Source: an uncultured Myxococcales bacterium (GTDB lineage: Bacteria; Myxococcota_A; UBA9042). Taken from it: a DNA stretch of 7,957 bases. The translations under genes and the position numbers were made by a program. Under the pieces are notes generated by a model. The model worked only from the letters and a program-made list of their open reading frames with translations. It did not search any database and was not told where the DNA came from. Shown here piece after piece: positions 1 to 5,261 of the stretch. The stretch's first letter is position 1; every line of letters begins with the position of its first letter. The stretch is taken from contig CALGHC010000835.1 in assembly GCA_937915965.1 (NCBI GenBank), positions 1 through 7,957 on the forward strand, read 5' to 3'.

Positions 1-51
1 GGTGCCGCTGCCGGCGCCGCTGCCGGTGCCGCTGCGGCTCCCGCGCCGGCT
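1..51 (+). repeat. GCC/GCT-rich imperfect repeat encoding Ala/Gly/Pro linker
   Basis: An imperfect repeat of GGTGCCGCTGCC-like 12-mers starts at base 1, giving Gly-Ala-Ala-Ala units that end in APAPAD. It is an in-frame linker between the missing N-terminus and the OB-fold domain. It may extend to the left beyond the window. Confidence 0.55.
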
Positions 52-378
52 GACATCAAGGTCGACCGGGCGAGCGGACCCGACGGACGCCAGGTCGCCG
101 AGGTGCACGCCCAGCGCACGGAGCTCAGCGGCAAGCAGGTCGTCGTGCGTGGCCAGGTGGTCAAGTTCTCCGCCGGCATCATGGGCCGCAACTGGCTGCA
201 CCTGCGCGACGGAAGCGGCAGCGCCGAGGCCGGCGACAACGACCTGACCATGACCGGCGAGGGCATGGCCACCGTCGGCGACGTAGTGACCGTCACTGGC
301 ACCGTCCAGATCGACAAGGACTTTGGCGCCGGCTACAAGTATGCGGTCATCGTCGAGGATGCCACCGTCGCCAAGTAG
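1..378 (+). CDS. Secreted OB-fold domain protein (3' part; 5' end outside window)
   Basis: The reading frame is open from base 1 to TAG at 376-378, so the true start lies upstream. The visible 125 residues begin with an Ala/Gly/Pro-rich linker (bases 1-51), then a compact beta-rich domain with the run VAEVHAQRTELSGKQVVVRG, the motif GIMGRNWLHLRDG and later GDVVTVTGTVQIDKDFGAGY. This matches small bacterial periplasmic or lipid-anchored OB-fold proteins (tRNA_anti-like/NrfJ-like fold), often auto-annotated as 'DNA-binding' although ligands are mostly unknown. The low-complexity linker suggests a tether to a signal peptide or lipobox upstream of the window; that is inference. An internal GTG at 103 could be called as a start, but it would cut off the first strand of the domain. 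No nucleic-acid-binding function should be assumed, because a secreted OB fold may act as a small binding or accessory domain. Confidence 0.85.
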   Translation, partial: GAAAGAAAGAAAAPAPADIKVDRASGPDGRQVAEVHAQRTELSGKQVVVRGQVVKFSAGIMGRNWLHLRDGSGSAEAGDNDLTMTGEGMATVGDVVTVTGTVQIDKDFGAGYKYAVIVEDATVAK

Positions 379-400
379 CGCCGGCTAGCTGGCCGCGCAC

Positions 401-541
401 CGTATCGACGGGCGCATCGACGGGCGCATCGACGGGCGCATCGACGGGCGCATCGACGGGCGCATCGATGGGGCATCGCCGGCCGCATCGATGGGGCATC
501 GCCGGTCGCATCGATGGGGCATCGCCGGCCGCATCGACGTG
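401..541. repeat. Tandem array of 11-12-bp GCATCG modules (12-bp and 23-bp periods)
   Basis: The array lies between the OB-fold gene and the caspase-like gene. Positions 413-460 are four identical copies of CGCATCGACGGG, flanked by one-base variants at 401-412 (CGTATCGACGGG) and 461-472 (CGCATCGATGGG). From 461 the period becomes 23 bp: three copies at 461-483, 484-506 (one base different) and 507-529, followed by a half-copy at 530-541. Each 23-bp unit is a 12-bp module fused to the 11-bp module GCATCGCCGGC, so about twelve modules of a common root are present. Each 23-bp unit contains the small inverted repeat CGATG-GGG-CATCG. The array is too short-period and spacerless for CRISPR. It is open in several frames but none gives a plausible protein. 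Confidence 0.9.
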
Positions 542-587
542 CCAATCGCAGCCATTGCCGCGCGGCGCCGCGTCATGGCGACGCAAC

Positions 588-591
588 GAGG
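588..591 (+). promoter_or_regulatory. Shine-Dalgarno GAGG deciding the start at 596
   Basis: GAGG lies 4 nt before ATG 596. In-frame ATGs at 491 and 575 have no comparable purine-rich site, and the 491 start would translate the repeat array. The 596 start also gives a clean N-terminus: five basic or polar residues, then a hydrophobic anchor. Confidence 0.5.
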
Positions 592-595
592 CCCG

Positions 596-2233
596 ATGCG
601 CAACAGGTCGCGCTCCTTTCTTCTCGCCTTCGTCGTCGTCTCCAGCGGACTGGTCGCCACGTTGCTGGTCGTCGCCAAGCTGCCGCGGTCTCCGTCGTCG
701 CCGCGGTCTCCGTCGTCTCCGTTGTCTTCGTCGTCTTCGTCGTCTTCGTCGTCTTCGTCGTCTTCGTCGTCTTCGTCGTCTCCGTCGTCTCTTTCATCCT
801 TGCGTGAGCGCCCGGCCTTGGCGGAGTCTCTGCTTCAGCCGGCGATCGCGCCTCCAGCTGCGCTGGAGGTCGACATCGCCGACGCGGTCGCGCCGTCGGC
901 GGATTTGCGTTGGCTCGCCGTTGGTGGTGGCCCCACGCCGTCGTCAAACGAGGTCTCGATCGAAGCCGACGTGGCCCTCGCCCGCCGCACCTATGGTCCG
1001 CGCGGTCACGTGCTCTTCGCCGGCGGTCGCCGCAGCGATGGCGTGCGCGTCGCCGGTACGGCCGGGCCGTCAGACCCCCTCCTCAGCGAGCTCGGCGACC
1101 TGTTTGCCCCGCGCGACGGGCGCGCCGATCACTACCGGCCTGCTCGCCTCGCGGCCGACGGCCCTGCCGATCTCGATCACGTCCTCGAAGTCCTGGAGGC
1201 GGTCGTGGCCGTGTCGTCGGGGCCACTGATCGTCCACTTCGCCGGGCACGGCGACAAAGGCCAGACCGCCAACGGCAACGCTATCCTGCTGTGGGGACAG
1301 ACCGCCCTGACCGTGCAGGCCCTGGCCAACCTCCTGGATCGCGCCGCGCGCCGGCCCTTGCGAATCGTCGCCACCACCTGCTTCTCCGGTGGTCTGGGCG
1401 AGCTGGCCTTCCGAGGCGCTGACCCGGCCAACGGCCCCGCAGACCCGTCGCGCTGCGGCCTCTTCGCGGCGACGTGGGACCTGGAGGCGAGCGGCTGCGA
1501 TCCCAACCCCGATCGGCGCGCCCACGCGGGCTTTGCTGTGCACTTTCTCAACGCGCTTGCCGGTGTCGACCGCGACGGCGCGCCGCTGCCCCCCAACAAG
1601 ATCGACCACGACGGCGACGGTCAGACGTCGTTGCTTGAAGCCCACGCCTGGGCGCGGGTCGTCGCGCGGTCCCTCGACGTGCCGACCACGACCTCAGAGC
1701 GCTGGCTGCGCGAGGCCGCGCCGACCGAAGGCCCATCGCTCGCCGTCGATCAACCCGAAGACCGGTTCGTGATCGTCGCGCTCGGCGCCGACCTCGGTCT
1801 GGCGGACGAGGCCCAGGCGCTCGCGAGCTTCGAGCGTCTCGAGGCCGCCGCGCGCGAGGCCGAAGCCGTCCTCGCCGACGCAGAGGCCGAAGAATCCGCC
1901 GCCGCGGCACGAGTCGGTGGCTCGCTCCTCGCCCGCTGGCCGACAATGGACGACCCATGGCGTTCCGACTTTGCCGGCACGCTGCAGCGCCACCGACTCG
2001 CCATCACGGCGTTCCTGCGCGGCAATCCGCTGGTCTCGCGGTGGCGGGCTCTGCGGGCGGTGGTCGGCCGGCGCGCCGATGATCAGGACCAGGCGCGCCT
2101 GGCGTCGGCGCGGGTCGAACGCCTCGTGAGAGCTTGGGAGAACGTGCGCCTCGCTGCGCTGTTGCGCGGCAGCGGCGGTCCCGGCTGGCAGCAGTACGAG
2201 CAGCTGCTGGCCTGCGAACGCACCGTGCCCTAG
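596..2233 (+). CDS. Membrane-anchored caspase/legumain-like (C13-like) peptidase-fold protein
   Basis: 545 residues from ATG 596; a start at 575 would add seven. Residues 8-27 form one hydrophobic segment after MRNRSRS, with no clear signal-peptidase site, so probably an N-terminal anchor. Residues 30-70 are a Pro/Ser linker with 19 consecutive Ser (44-62). The catalytic-type domain follows: the GGG-P-P-N-V-S-I-E stretch (from about 110) typical of this bacterial caspase-like group, the catalytic His motif HFAGHGDKG (His218) and the Cys motif TTCFSGG (Cys262). An EF-hand-like loop DHDGDGQTSLLE (337-348) lies late in the domain. Residues from about 395 to 545 are Ala/Glu/Arg-rich helices, probably coiled coil. 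The His/Cys pair and HG...CxSG spacing fit clan CD (legumain/caspase) proteases, so proteolytic activity is plausible but substrate and activation are unknown. The clan assignment is firm; the C13 label is less so. The gene stands alone, with 217 bp before it and 728 bp after. Confidence 0.85.
   Translation: MRNRSRSFLLAFVVVSSGLVATLLVVAKLPRSPSSPRSPSSPLSSSSSSSSSSSSSSSSSSSPSSLSSLRERPALAESLLQPAIAPPAALEVDIADAVAPSADLRWLAVGGGPTPSSNEVSIEADVALARRTYGPRGHVLFAGGRRSDGVRVAGTAGPSDPLLSELGDLFAPRDGRADHYRPARLAADGPADLDHVLEVLEAVVAVSSGPLIVHFAGHGDKGQTANGNAILLWGQTALTVQALANLLDRAARRPLRIVATTCFSGGLGELAFRGADPANGPADPSRCGLFAATWDLEASGCDPNPDRRAHAGFAVHFLNALAGVDRDGAPLPPNKIDHDGDGQTSLLEAHAWARVVARSLDVPTTTSERWLREAAPTEGPSLAVDQPEDRFVIVALGADLGLADEAQALASFERLEAAAREAEAVLADAEAEESAAAARVGGSLLARWPTMDDPWRSDFAGTLQRHRLAITAFLRGNPLVSRWRALRAVVGRRADDQDQARLASARVERLVRAWENVRLAALLRGSGGPGWQQYEQLLACERTVP
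725..778 (+). repeat. Six perfect copies of 9-bp TCTTCGTCG encoding poly-Ser
   Basis: TCTTCGTCG is repeated six times without a change from 725 to 778 and continues as TCTCCGTCG at 779-787. Degenerate copies (TCTCCGTCG, TCGCCGCGG and similar) precede it from about 689. It is in frame in the caspase-like gene and gives 19 serines between the membrane anchor and the catalytic domain. A 9-bp unit keeps the frame whatever the copy number. Confidence 0.95.
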
Positions 2234-2357
2234 CGGCGCCTTGGCGAAGGCCCGCCTGGTCCTGCGTGGTCGCCCGAACCGCGGCGGCAGGTGGTTGTTG
2301 TGAAATGTGAAGGTGACCGCTTTCTCCGGGCCGTCGTAGCGGCCGATCTGTCCGGTC

Positions 2358-2374
2358 TGTCTCGTGCTGAGGCA
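2358..2374. promoter_or_regulatory. Imperfect palindrome, candidate activator site 1
   Basis: TGTCTCGTGCTGAGGCA reads as TGTCTC-N4-TGAGGCA and matches 12 of 17 positions of the better palindrome centred 52 bp downstream (TGTCTCAGTGTGAGACA). The 52-bp centre-to-centre distance is close to five helical turns. It lies about 190 bp upstream of the -24/-12 promoter, within the range used by sigma-54 enhancer-binding proteins. Binding is inference. Confidence 0.4.
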
Positions 2375-2405
2375 CATCGGACGAACTGATCCGACAACAG
2401 CGGGG

Positions 2406-2430
2406 CTGGTGTCTCAGTGTGAGACACCAG
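2406..2430. promoter_or_regulatory. Perfect 11-bp inverted repeat, candidate activator or operator site 2
   Basis: The arms CTGGTGTCTCA (2406-2416) and TGAGACACCAG (2420-2430) are perfectly complementary around a 3-nt centre GTG. The site is about 140 bp upstream of the -24 element. It could be a dimeric regulator site such as a sigma-54 enhancer. It could also fold as a hairpin and act as a weak terminator, but the following TCTCGTTTGG is not a proper T-tract. The related site at 2358 favours a protein-binding role. Confidence 0.5.
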
Positions 2431-2471
2431 TCTCGTTTGGTAACAGTGCTTTCCGTTGGTTGCAGGAGCCG

Positions 2472-2498
2472 TTCAGAGAGACCAGATCGGTCTCTGAA
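2472..2498. promoter_or_regulatory. Inverted repeat with GAGACC/GGTCTC arms
   Basis: AGAGACC (2477-2483) and GGTCTCT (2489-2495) are perfect inverted arms around AGATC. Allowing a 2-nt bulge, pairing extends to ten base pairs between 2472 and 2498. The half-site resembles that of the two upstream palindromes but in opposite order (GAGAC first), so it may be a different site or an RNA hairpin. It is 58 bp upstream of the sigma-54 element and is followed by an A-rich stretch. Confidence 0.35.
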
Positions 2499-2555
2499 AA
2501 GAAAACGCTTTGTATTCCGACCGTAGAATATTTGTCGAGGTGGGAATGAAAGGCG

Positions 2556-2571
2556 TGGCACGGACGTTGCA
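2556..2571 (+). promoter_or_regulatory. Sigma-54 (RpoN) -24/-12 promoter
   Basis: TGGCACG at 2556-2562, four bases, then TTGCA at 2567-2571, matching the consensus YTGGCACGrNNNTTGCW at every specified position except the first Y. The invariant GG (2557-2558) and GC (2569-2570) have the obligatory 12-bp spacing. Transcription would start near 2582. Sigma-54 promoters need a AAA+ activator bound upstream, and the palindromes at 2358-2430 are candidates. The site is intergenic, outside any plausible CDS, and points at the terminator at 2810-2848. Confidence 0.75.
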
Positions 2572-2581
2572 GAGTAGGGCC

Positions 2582-2848
2582 ACGAGCCCAGGAGTTAGCA
2601 GCATCCCTGTAGCATCCATGATTACCTCACAGACCATCCTCCCAACTGCCATGTCGACCTTCGGTCGGTGTGGTGTCCCCTCGGCAACGAGCCTTGGATT
2701 CGTTACGTCGTCCGCACATCGTCAGGGAGTGTGCAGAGCGACCGTCTTCGGACAGGAATCCAACGTGCCCGCTGTCCCTTCCTGACCACAATCTCTATCT
2801 CCTGTCCATGCGGCGCCCCCGGGAAATCGGGGGCGCCGCGCTCTTTTT
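2582..2848 (+). ncRNA. Predicted sigma-54-dependent small RNA (about 267 nt)
   Basis: This transcription unit is inferred from its two ends: the -24/-12 promoter predicts +1 near 2582 and the intrinsic terminator ends at the T-tract at 2844-2848. Within it, CGACC-TTC-GGTCG gives a short hairpin near 2670. At 2742-2756, CCGTC-TTCG-GACAGG forms a UUCG-capped hairpin with one bulged A. Pyrimidine-rich, apparently unpaired stretches (CATCCTCCC, GTCCCTTCCTGACC) could pair with purine-rich ribosome binding sites. AGCATCC is repeated at 2600 and 2611. It matches no RNA family I recognise (not tmRNA, RNase P, SRP or 6S by inspection). Alternatives are the leader of a short ORF, an attenuated leader of the Omp85-like gene, or a dual-function RNA. 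The unit is well supported; its function is unknown. Confidence 0.55.
2810..2848 (+). terminator. Strong rho-independent terminator
   Basis: A perfect 12-bp, nearly all-G/C stem is formed by GCGGCGCCCCCG (2810-2821) and CGGGGGCGCCGC (2828-2839) around the loop GGAAAT. It is followed by GCTCTTTTT ending at 2848. The T-tract is on the plus-strand side only, so it acts on rightward transcripts. It lies 577 bp beyond the caspase-like stop and 113 bp before the Omp85-like start, so it most likely ends the transcript begun at the sigma-54 promoter. Confidence 0.9.
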
Positions 2849-2952
2849 GGCTGGCGCACGCGCCTCGTGTGCCGCGTCTTGCTTGATCCAGCCGAACAGT
2901 CGATCGTGACCATCCCCCGGGTGTCTCGGTCGCGTCGCGACCCGCCGGGCGC

Positions 2953-2958
2953 GGAGGG
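2953..2958 (+). promoter_or_regulatory. Shine-Dalgarno GGAGGG for the Omp85-like gene
   Basis: GGAGGG precedes GTG 2962 by 3 nt (4 nt counting from GGAGG). This is close but workable, and it supports a GTG start directly before a clean signal peptide. Confidence 0.55.
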
Positions 2959-2961
2959 TGT

Positions 2962-4296
2962 GTGTCTCGAGCGGCGGTCGGCAGCACACGAGCGCTCGCT
3001 TGCGTCGCGTTGGCGTTGGCGTTGGCACTCGCGGCTGGGGCTCAAGCTGCGCCGCTGGCCCGCGGTGACGCGGCCCAGCGCACCGTAGCCGCCATCGAGA
3101 TCCGCGGCCTGCACCGCACGTCCCTTCATGTGGTCGAGCGCGAGCTCCTGATCGCGGTCGGCAGCGCCCTCGACCTGGAAGCTCTCGACGAGACCATCCG
3201 TCGCCTCAGCAACCTCGGGATCTTCCGCGTCGTGCGTGCCGAGCTGAACGCTGGTGCCGCTGGCCTGCGCGTCGTCATTGACTGCGACGAGAAGTGGACC
3301 CTGCTGCCGATATTCAGCGCTGGTCGTGGCGGCGGCCTGCTCTACCTCAGCACTGGCGGCACCGAGATCAACCTCGCCGGTCGTCACATCGAGTTGGGCG
3401 GCACGTACACCTATCTGGGCGGGTCGCATGCCGGGTTGCTGTGGTTGACCAATCCCCGCCTCGCAGACCGCTACCTGCGGCTGAGCACCGTGGCCGGCTA
3501 CGACAACCGAATCCGCGTCCTCTACGATCAGGCTGGTCGGGCGATCGGCGGCTGGACTCGCCACCGCGCCCAGGCCGCCATCACCTTGCAGGCCGTGCCC
3601 GACCCGCGTCGCTGGGTGATCGGCGGCGGCCTGATCGTCGGCCGTGACGCCTACGACCGCAGCCTGCTGACGAGCGCGCTGCGGGCGTCCGGTGACGCCA
3701 ACGGCATCACGCCGCCGTCGGATCGGGTCGACCTCATCAGTCAGTTGAACTTCCGCTTGGGTCGCGTCGACACCACCGATTACTTCCAGCGCGGCGCCGC
3801 CGTGAAGGGCACCGTCGAAATGGCCAGCAGCGCCGTCGGCAGCGGCATGTCGTTTGTACGGGCCACCGTGCATGGATACGGCTTCCTGCGGGTCGGCGAC
3901 ACCGGCAACCTCGGTGCGCGCCTGTCGCTCGCGGCGATCTCTGCGCCCGTGCCCGAGCGCATGTTCTACGTCGGTGGCCTGAGCTGGAAGCGCGGCTTCG
4001 CCGAGGGGCGCTATCGCGGCACCCGCGTGTGGAACCTCAACCTCGAGGGCCGGGTATCGTCGGTCCACCGCCGGCTGGTCGCCTTGCAGCACGTGCTGTT
4101 CTTCGACATCGGAGACGTCGCCTACGATGCTGGTGATCTTGTCGGGCTCTCGCGCGTGCCACCCTTCTCGCTGGGCACGGGCGTGCGTTTCATCCTACCG
4201 ATGATCGCTCGCTTCATCGCCCGCCTCGATGTCGCGATCGCCTTCGGCGCACAGACAGAGTGGCGCGTGTCGTTCGGATCGGCGCAGTTCTTTTGA
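2962..4296 (+). CDS. Omp85/BamA-TamA family outer-membrane beta-barrel with one POTRA-like domain
   Basis: 444 residues from GTG 2962. Residues 1-29 are a Sec signal peptide with an Ala/Leu core and a probable cut after AQA. Residues about 43-115 read as one POTRA domain: VAAIEIRGLHRTS, then a helix with DLEALDETIRRLSNLGIF and the closing strand GLRVVIDCDEKWTLL. The rest is aromatic- and glycine-rich beta-barrel. FYVGGLSWKRGF (335-346) matches the conserved (V/L)RGF/Y motif of barrel loop L6 in the Omp85 superfamily, followed by the usual strand GTRVWNLNLEGR. The protein ends in Phe-Phe, as expected for a BAM-recognised C-terminal beta-signal. BamA itself is about 800 residues with five POTRAs, so this is a short family member and not the essential BamA. 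The family inserts or translocates proteins at the outer membrane; the substrate is unknown. The gene appears monocistronic, preceded by a terminator. Confidence 0.85.
   Translation: MSRAAVGSTRALACVALALALALAAGAQAAPLARGDAAQRTVAAIEIRGLHRTSLHVVERELLIAVGSALDLEALDETIRRLSNLGIFRVVRAELNAGAAGLRVVIDCDEKWTLLPIFSAGRGGGLLYLSTGGTEINLAGRHIELGGTYTYLGGSHAGLLWLTNPRLADRYLRLSTVAGYDNRIRVLYDQAGRAIGGWTRHRAQAAITLQAVPDPRRWVIGGGLIVGRDAYDRSLLTSALRASGDANGITPPSDRVDLISQLNFRLGRVDTTDYFQRGAAVKGTVEMASSAVGSGMSFVRATVHGYGFLRVGDTGNLGARLSLAAISAPVPERMFYVGGLSWKRGFAEGRYRGTRVWNLNLEGRVSSVHRRLVALQHVLFFDIGDVAYDAGDLVGLSRVPPFSLGTGVRFILPMIARFIARLDVAIAFGAQTEWRVSFGSAQFF
3010..3027 (+). repeat. 6-bp TTGGCG repeat in signal-peptide core
   Basis: TTGGCG twice, then TTGGCA, encodes the alternating Ala-Leu core of the signal peptide. 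It is minor but in keeping with the repeat-rich habit of the window. Confidence 0.6.
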
Positions 4297-4329
4297 GCCA
4301 TCTGAGGCATCTGAGCCATCTGAGCCATT
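4294..4329 (+). repeat. Four copies of 9-bp TGAGCCATC starting at a stop codon
   Basis: TGAGCCATC, TGAGGCATC, TGAGCCATC and TGAGCCATT run head to tail. The first TGA is the stop codon of the Omp85-like gene, so the same frame meets four successive TGA stops. The copies differ by at most one base. Confidence 0.9.
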
Positions 4330-4462
4330 GTGGCGGTCGCGTTGGCGGCCCTGCCGGGCAGGTCGCCTGTTTGCGATTGGCGCTGGCGCCGCGGCGGCAT
4401 CGGATCTAGCCTCTGTGTCGCCAACCCCAGGCTGCGCGGCCGACTCCCAGCATGCCGCGTCC

Positions 4463-4467
4463 GGAGG
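4463..4467 (+). promoter_or_regulatory. Shine-Dalgarno GGAGG fixing the lipoprotein start at 4473
   Basis: GGAGG sits 5 nt before ATG 4473. The longer in-frame start at 4452 would place this site inside the gene and has no purine-rich site of its own, so 4473 is chosen. Confidence 0.75.
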
Positions 4468-4472
4468 CGACC

Positions 4473-5261
4473 ATGAACCGCCCATCGATTCAGCAACCAA
4501 ATCCCCTCGCCGTTCCCGCCGTGATCGCCACGATCGTGTGCGCAGCCTTCGTCGCGTCGTCGTGCAGCGACGAGACCCAGCAGGACGATTTTGGCCCCGC
4601 TGAGATCCATGAACCGGGGACGCAGTGCGATCCGACAAGCGAGCACGTCGGCTGCAACAACCCTGCTTCGGGTTTGTCTACCCAGGTCGACTGCGACGCC
4701 ACCAGCCAGACGTGGGTAGTCGCGGGGACCTGCCTCGCCGGCGAGTACTGCGTCATCGAGCCCGCCGACCCCGCCGATCCAACTGGCGCGAAGAAGACCC
4801 GCTGTGTCGTGAAGCCGAATAGCGGCGGCGGCGGCGGCGACGCTGGCTCGGGTAGCGTCGCAGACGCCGCCACGGACACCGGTCCGCCCCCGTCGATTCA
4901 GGTGCGCATTGGCGGTCAGAATATCAAGGAGTTTGCCACCAGCGAGTGGTCGTTCGAGGCGACCTCGTCGGACGGTTCAAGCACCCAGGAGGCGCGCGTT
5001 CGCGTCATCAACGTGGGCGCCGGTGACCTTCTGCTCAGCGCGGTCACCTGGGGTGGCGAGAACGACGACATGACCCTGACCTGGTCGGATACGCCGCCGG
5101 AGAGCTGGCCATATGTCGTGCCAGGCTACGCCGACGAGCTGCTCTACGTGCGCTACACGCCGGCACGCGGCAGCCCCGACCTCGCATCCGCGACCCTGAC
5201 CTTCATCCACAACGATGCGGCCGAGGCCGGCAAGACGTCGTTGGTGTTCAAGGTGAAGTAG
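4473..5261 (+). CDS. Lipoprotein with six-Cys module and ASH/choice-of-anchor-D-like domain
   Basis: 262 residues from ATG 4473. A hydrophobic signal segment (about 11-30) ends in VASSC, so Cys31 is the likely lipidated residue; the lipobox is acceptable though not ideal. The acidic stretch SDETQQDDF follows. A cysteine-rich module holds Cys52, 61, 74, 87, 93 and 111, probably three disulfides. A low-complexity linker (about 115-140) contains five glycines. The C-terminal domain (about 142-262) is a beta-sandwich resembling ASPM-SPD-2-Hydin (choice-of-anchor D) domains: ARVRVINVGAGDLLLSAV, then LLYVRYTP and SATLTFIHND. Such lipoproteins are common in myxobacteria and are presumably displayed in the outer membrane; binding partners are unknown and no enzymatic motif is seen. 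The gene lies 176 bp after the Omp85-like gene with its own ribosome site and converges on the next gene with 7 bp between stops. Confidence 0.8.
   Translation: MNRPSIQQPNPLAVPAVIATIVCAAFVASSCSDETQQDDFGPAEIHEPGTQCDPTSEHVGCNNPASGLSTQVDCDATSQTWVVAGTCLAGEYCVIEPADPADPTGAKKTRCVVKPNSGGGGGDAGSGSVADAATDTGPPPSIQVRIGGQNIKEFATSEWSFEATSSDGSSTQEARVRVINVGAGDLLLSAVTWGGENDDMTLTWSDTPPESWPYVVPGYADELLYVRYTPARGSPDLASATLTFIHNDAAEAGKTSLVFKVK

Larger units (their letters stand above)
2234..2961. other. Long intergenic region with regulatory and RNA signals, no convincing protein gene
   Basis: 728 bp separate the caspase-like gene from the Omp85-like gene. No recognisable intrinsic terminator follows the caspase-like stop, and nothing notable is seen at 2234-2342 or 2849-2940. 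Base composition drops noticeably at about 2380-2800. The region contains, in order, two similar palindromes (2358-2374, 2406-2430), a further inverted repeat (2472-2498), a sigma-54-type promoter (2556-2571) and a strong plus-strand terminator (2810-2848). Short open frames crossing it lack the neighbours' high third-position GC and have no ribosome binding sites. Confidence 0.8.

Noticed and set aside
378..399. Terminator after the OB-fold gene
   Set aside because: The CCGGCTAGCTGG region is a short imperfect palindrome with no T-run following.
401..541. CRISPR array or protein with repeated short peptides
   Set aside because: No unique spacers between units; the repeats are 11-12 bp and contiguous. 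Frames through it give only monotonous peptides with no start signal.
491..595. Longer N-terminus of the caspase-like protein starting at 491
   Set aside because: It would translate the repeat array and bury the membrane anchor behind an Arg-rich stretch; the ribosome site and anchor point to 596 (or 575).
2234..2427. Minus-strand frames upstream of 2427 as a transposase or gene remnant
   Set aside because: No recognisable motif, and the peptides are Arg/Pro-rich as expected from GC-rich noncoding sequence. No inverted-repeat insertion ends or target duplications were seen.
2406..2430. Terminator of the caspase-like gene
   Set aside because: The stem is good but the loop is only 3 nt, no T-tract follows, and it is 170 bp past the stop. 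A similar palindrome 52 bp upstream favours a protein site, though termination is not excluded.
2510..2560. Sigma-70 type -10 box TAGAAT near 2524
   Set aside because: No -35 element at 16-18 bp; the sigma-54 element just downstream is far better.
2722..4092. Long minus-strand open frame of about 456 codons opposite the Omp85-like gene
   Set aside because: It is antisense to a gene with signal peptide, POTRA and L6 motif, runs through the terminator, and has no domain or ribosome site. High GC produces such shadows.
4346..4372. Terminator after the Omp85-like gene
   Set aside because: CCTGC-CGG-GCAGG is a five-pair hairpin with no T-tract; too weak to call.
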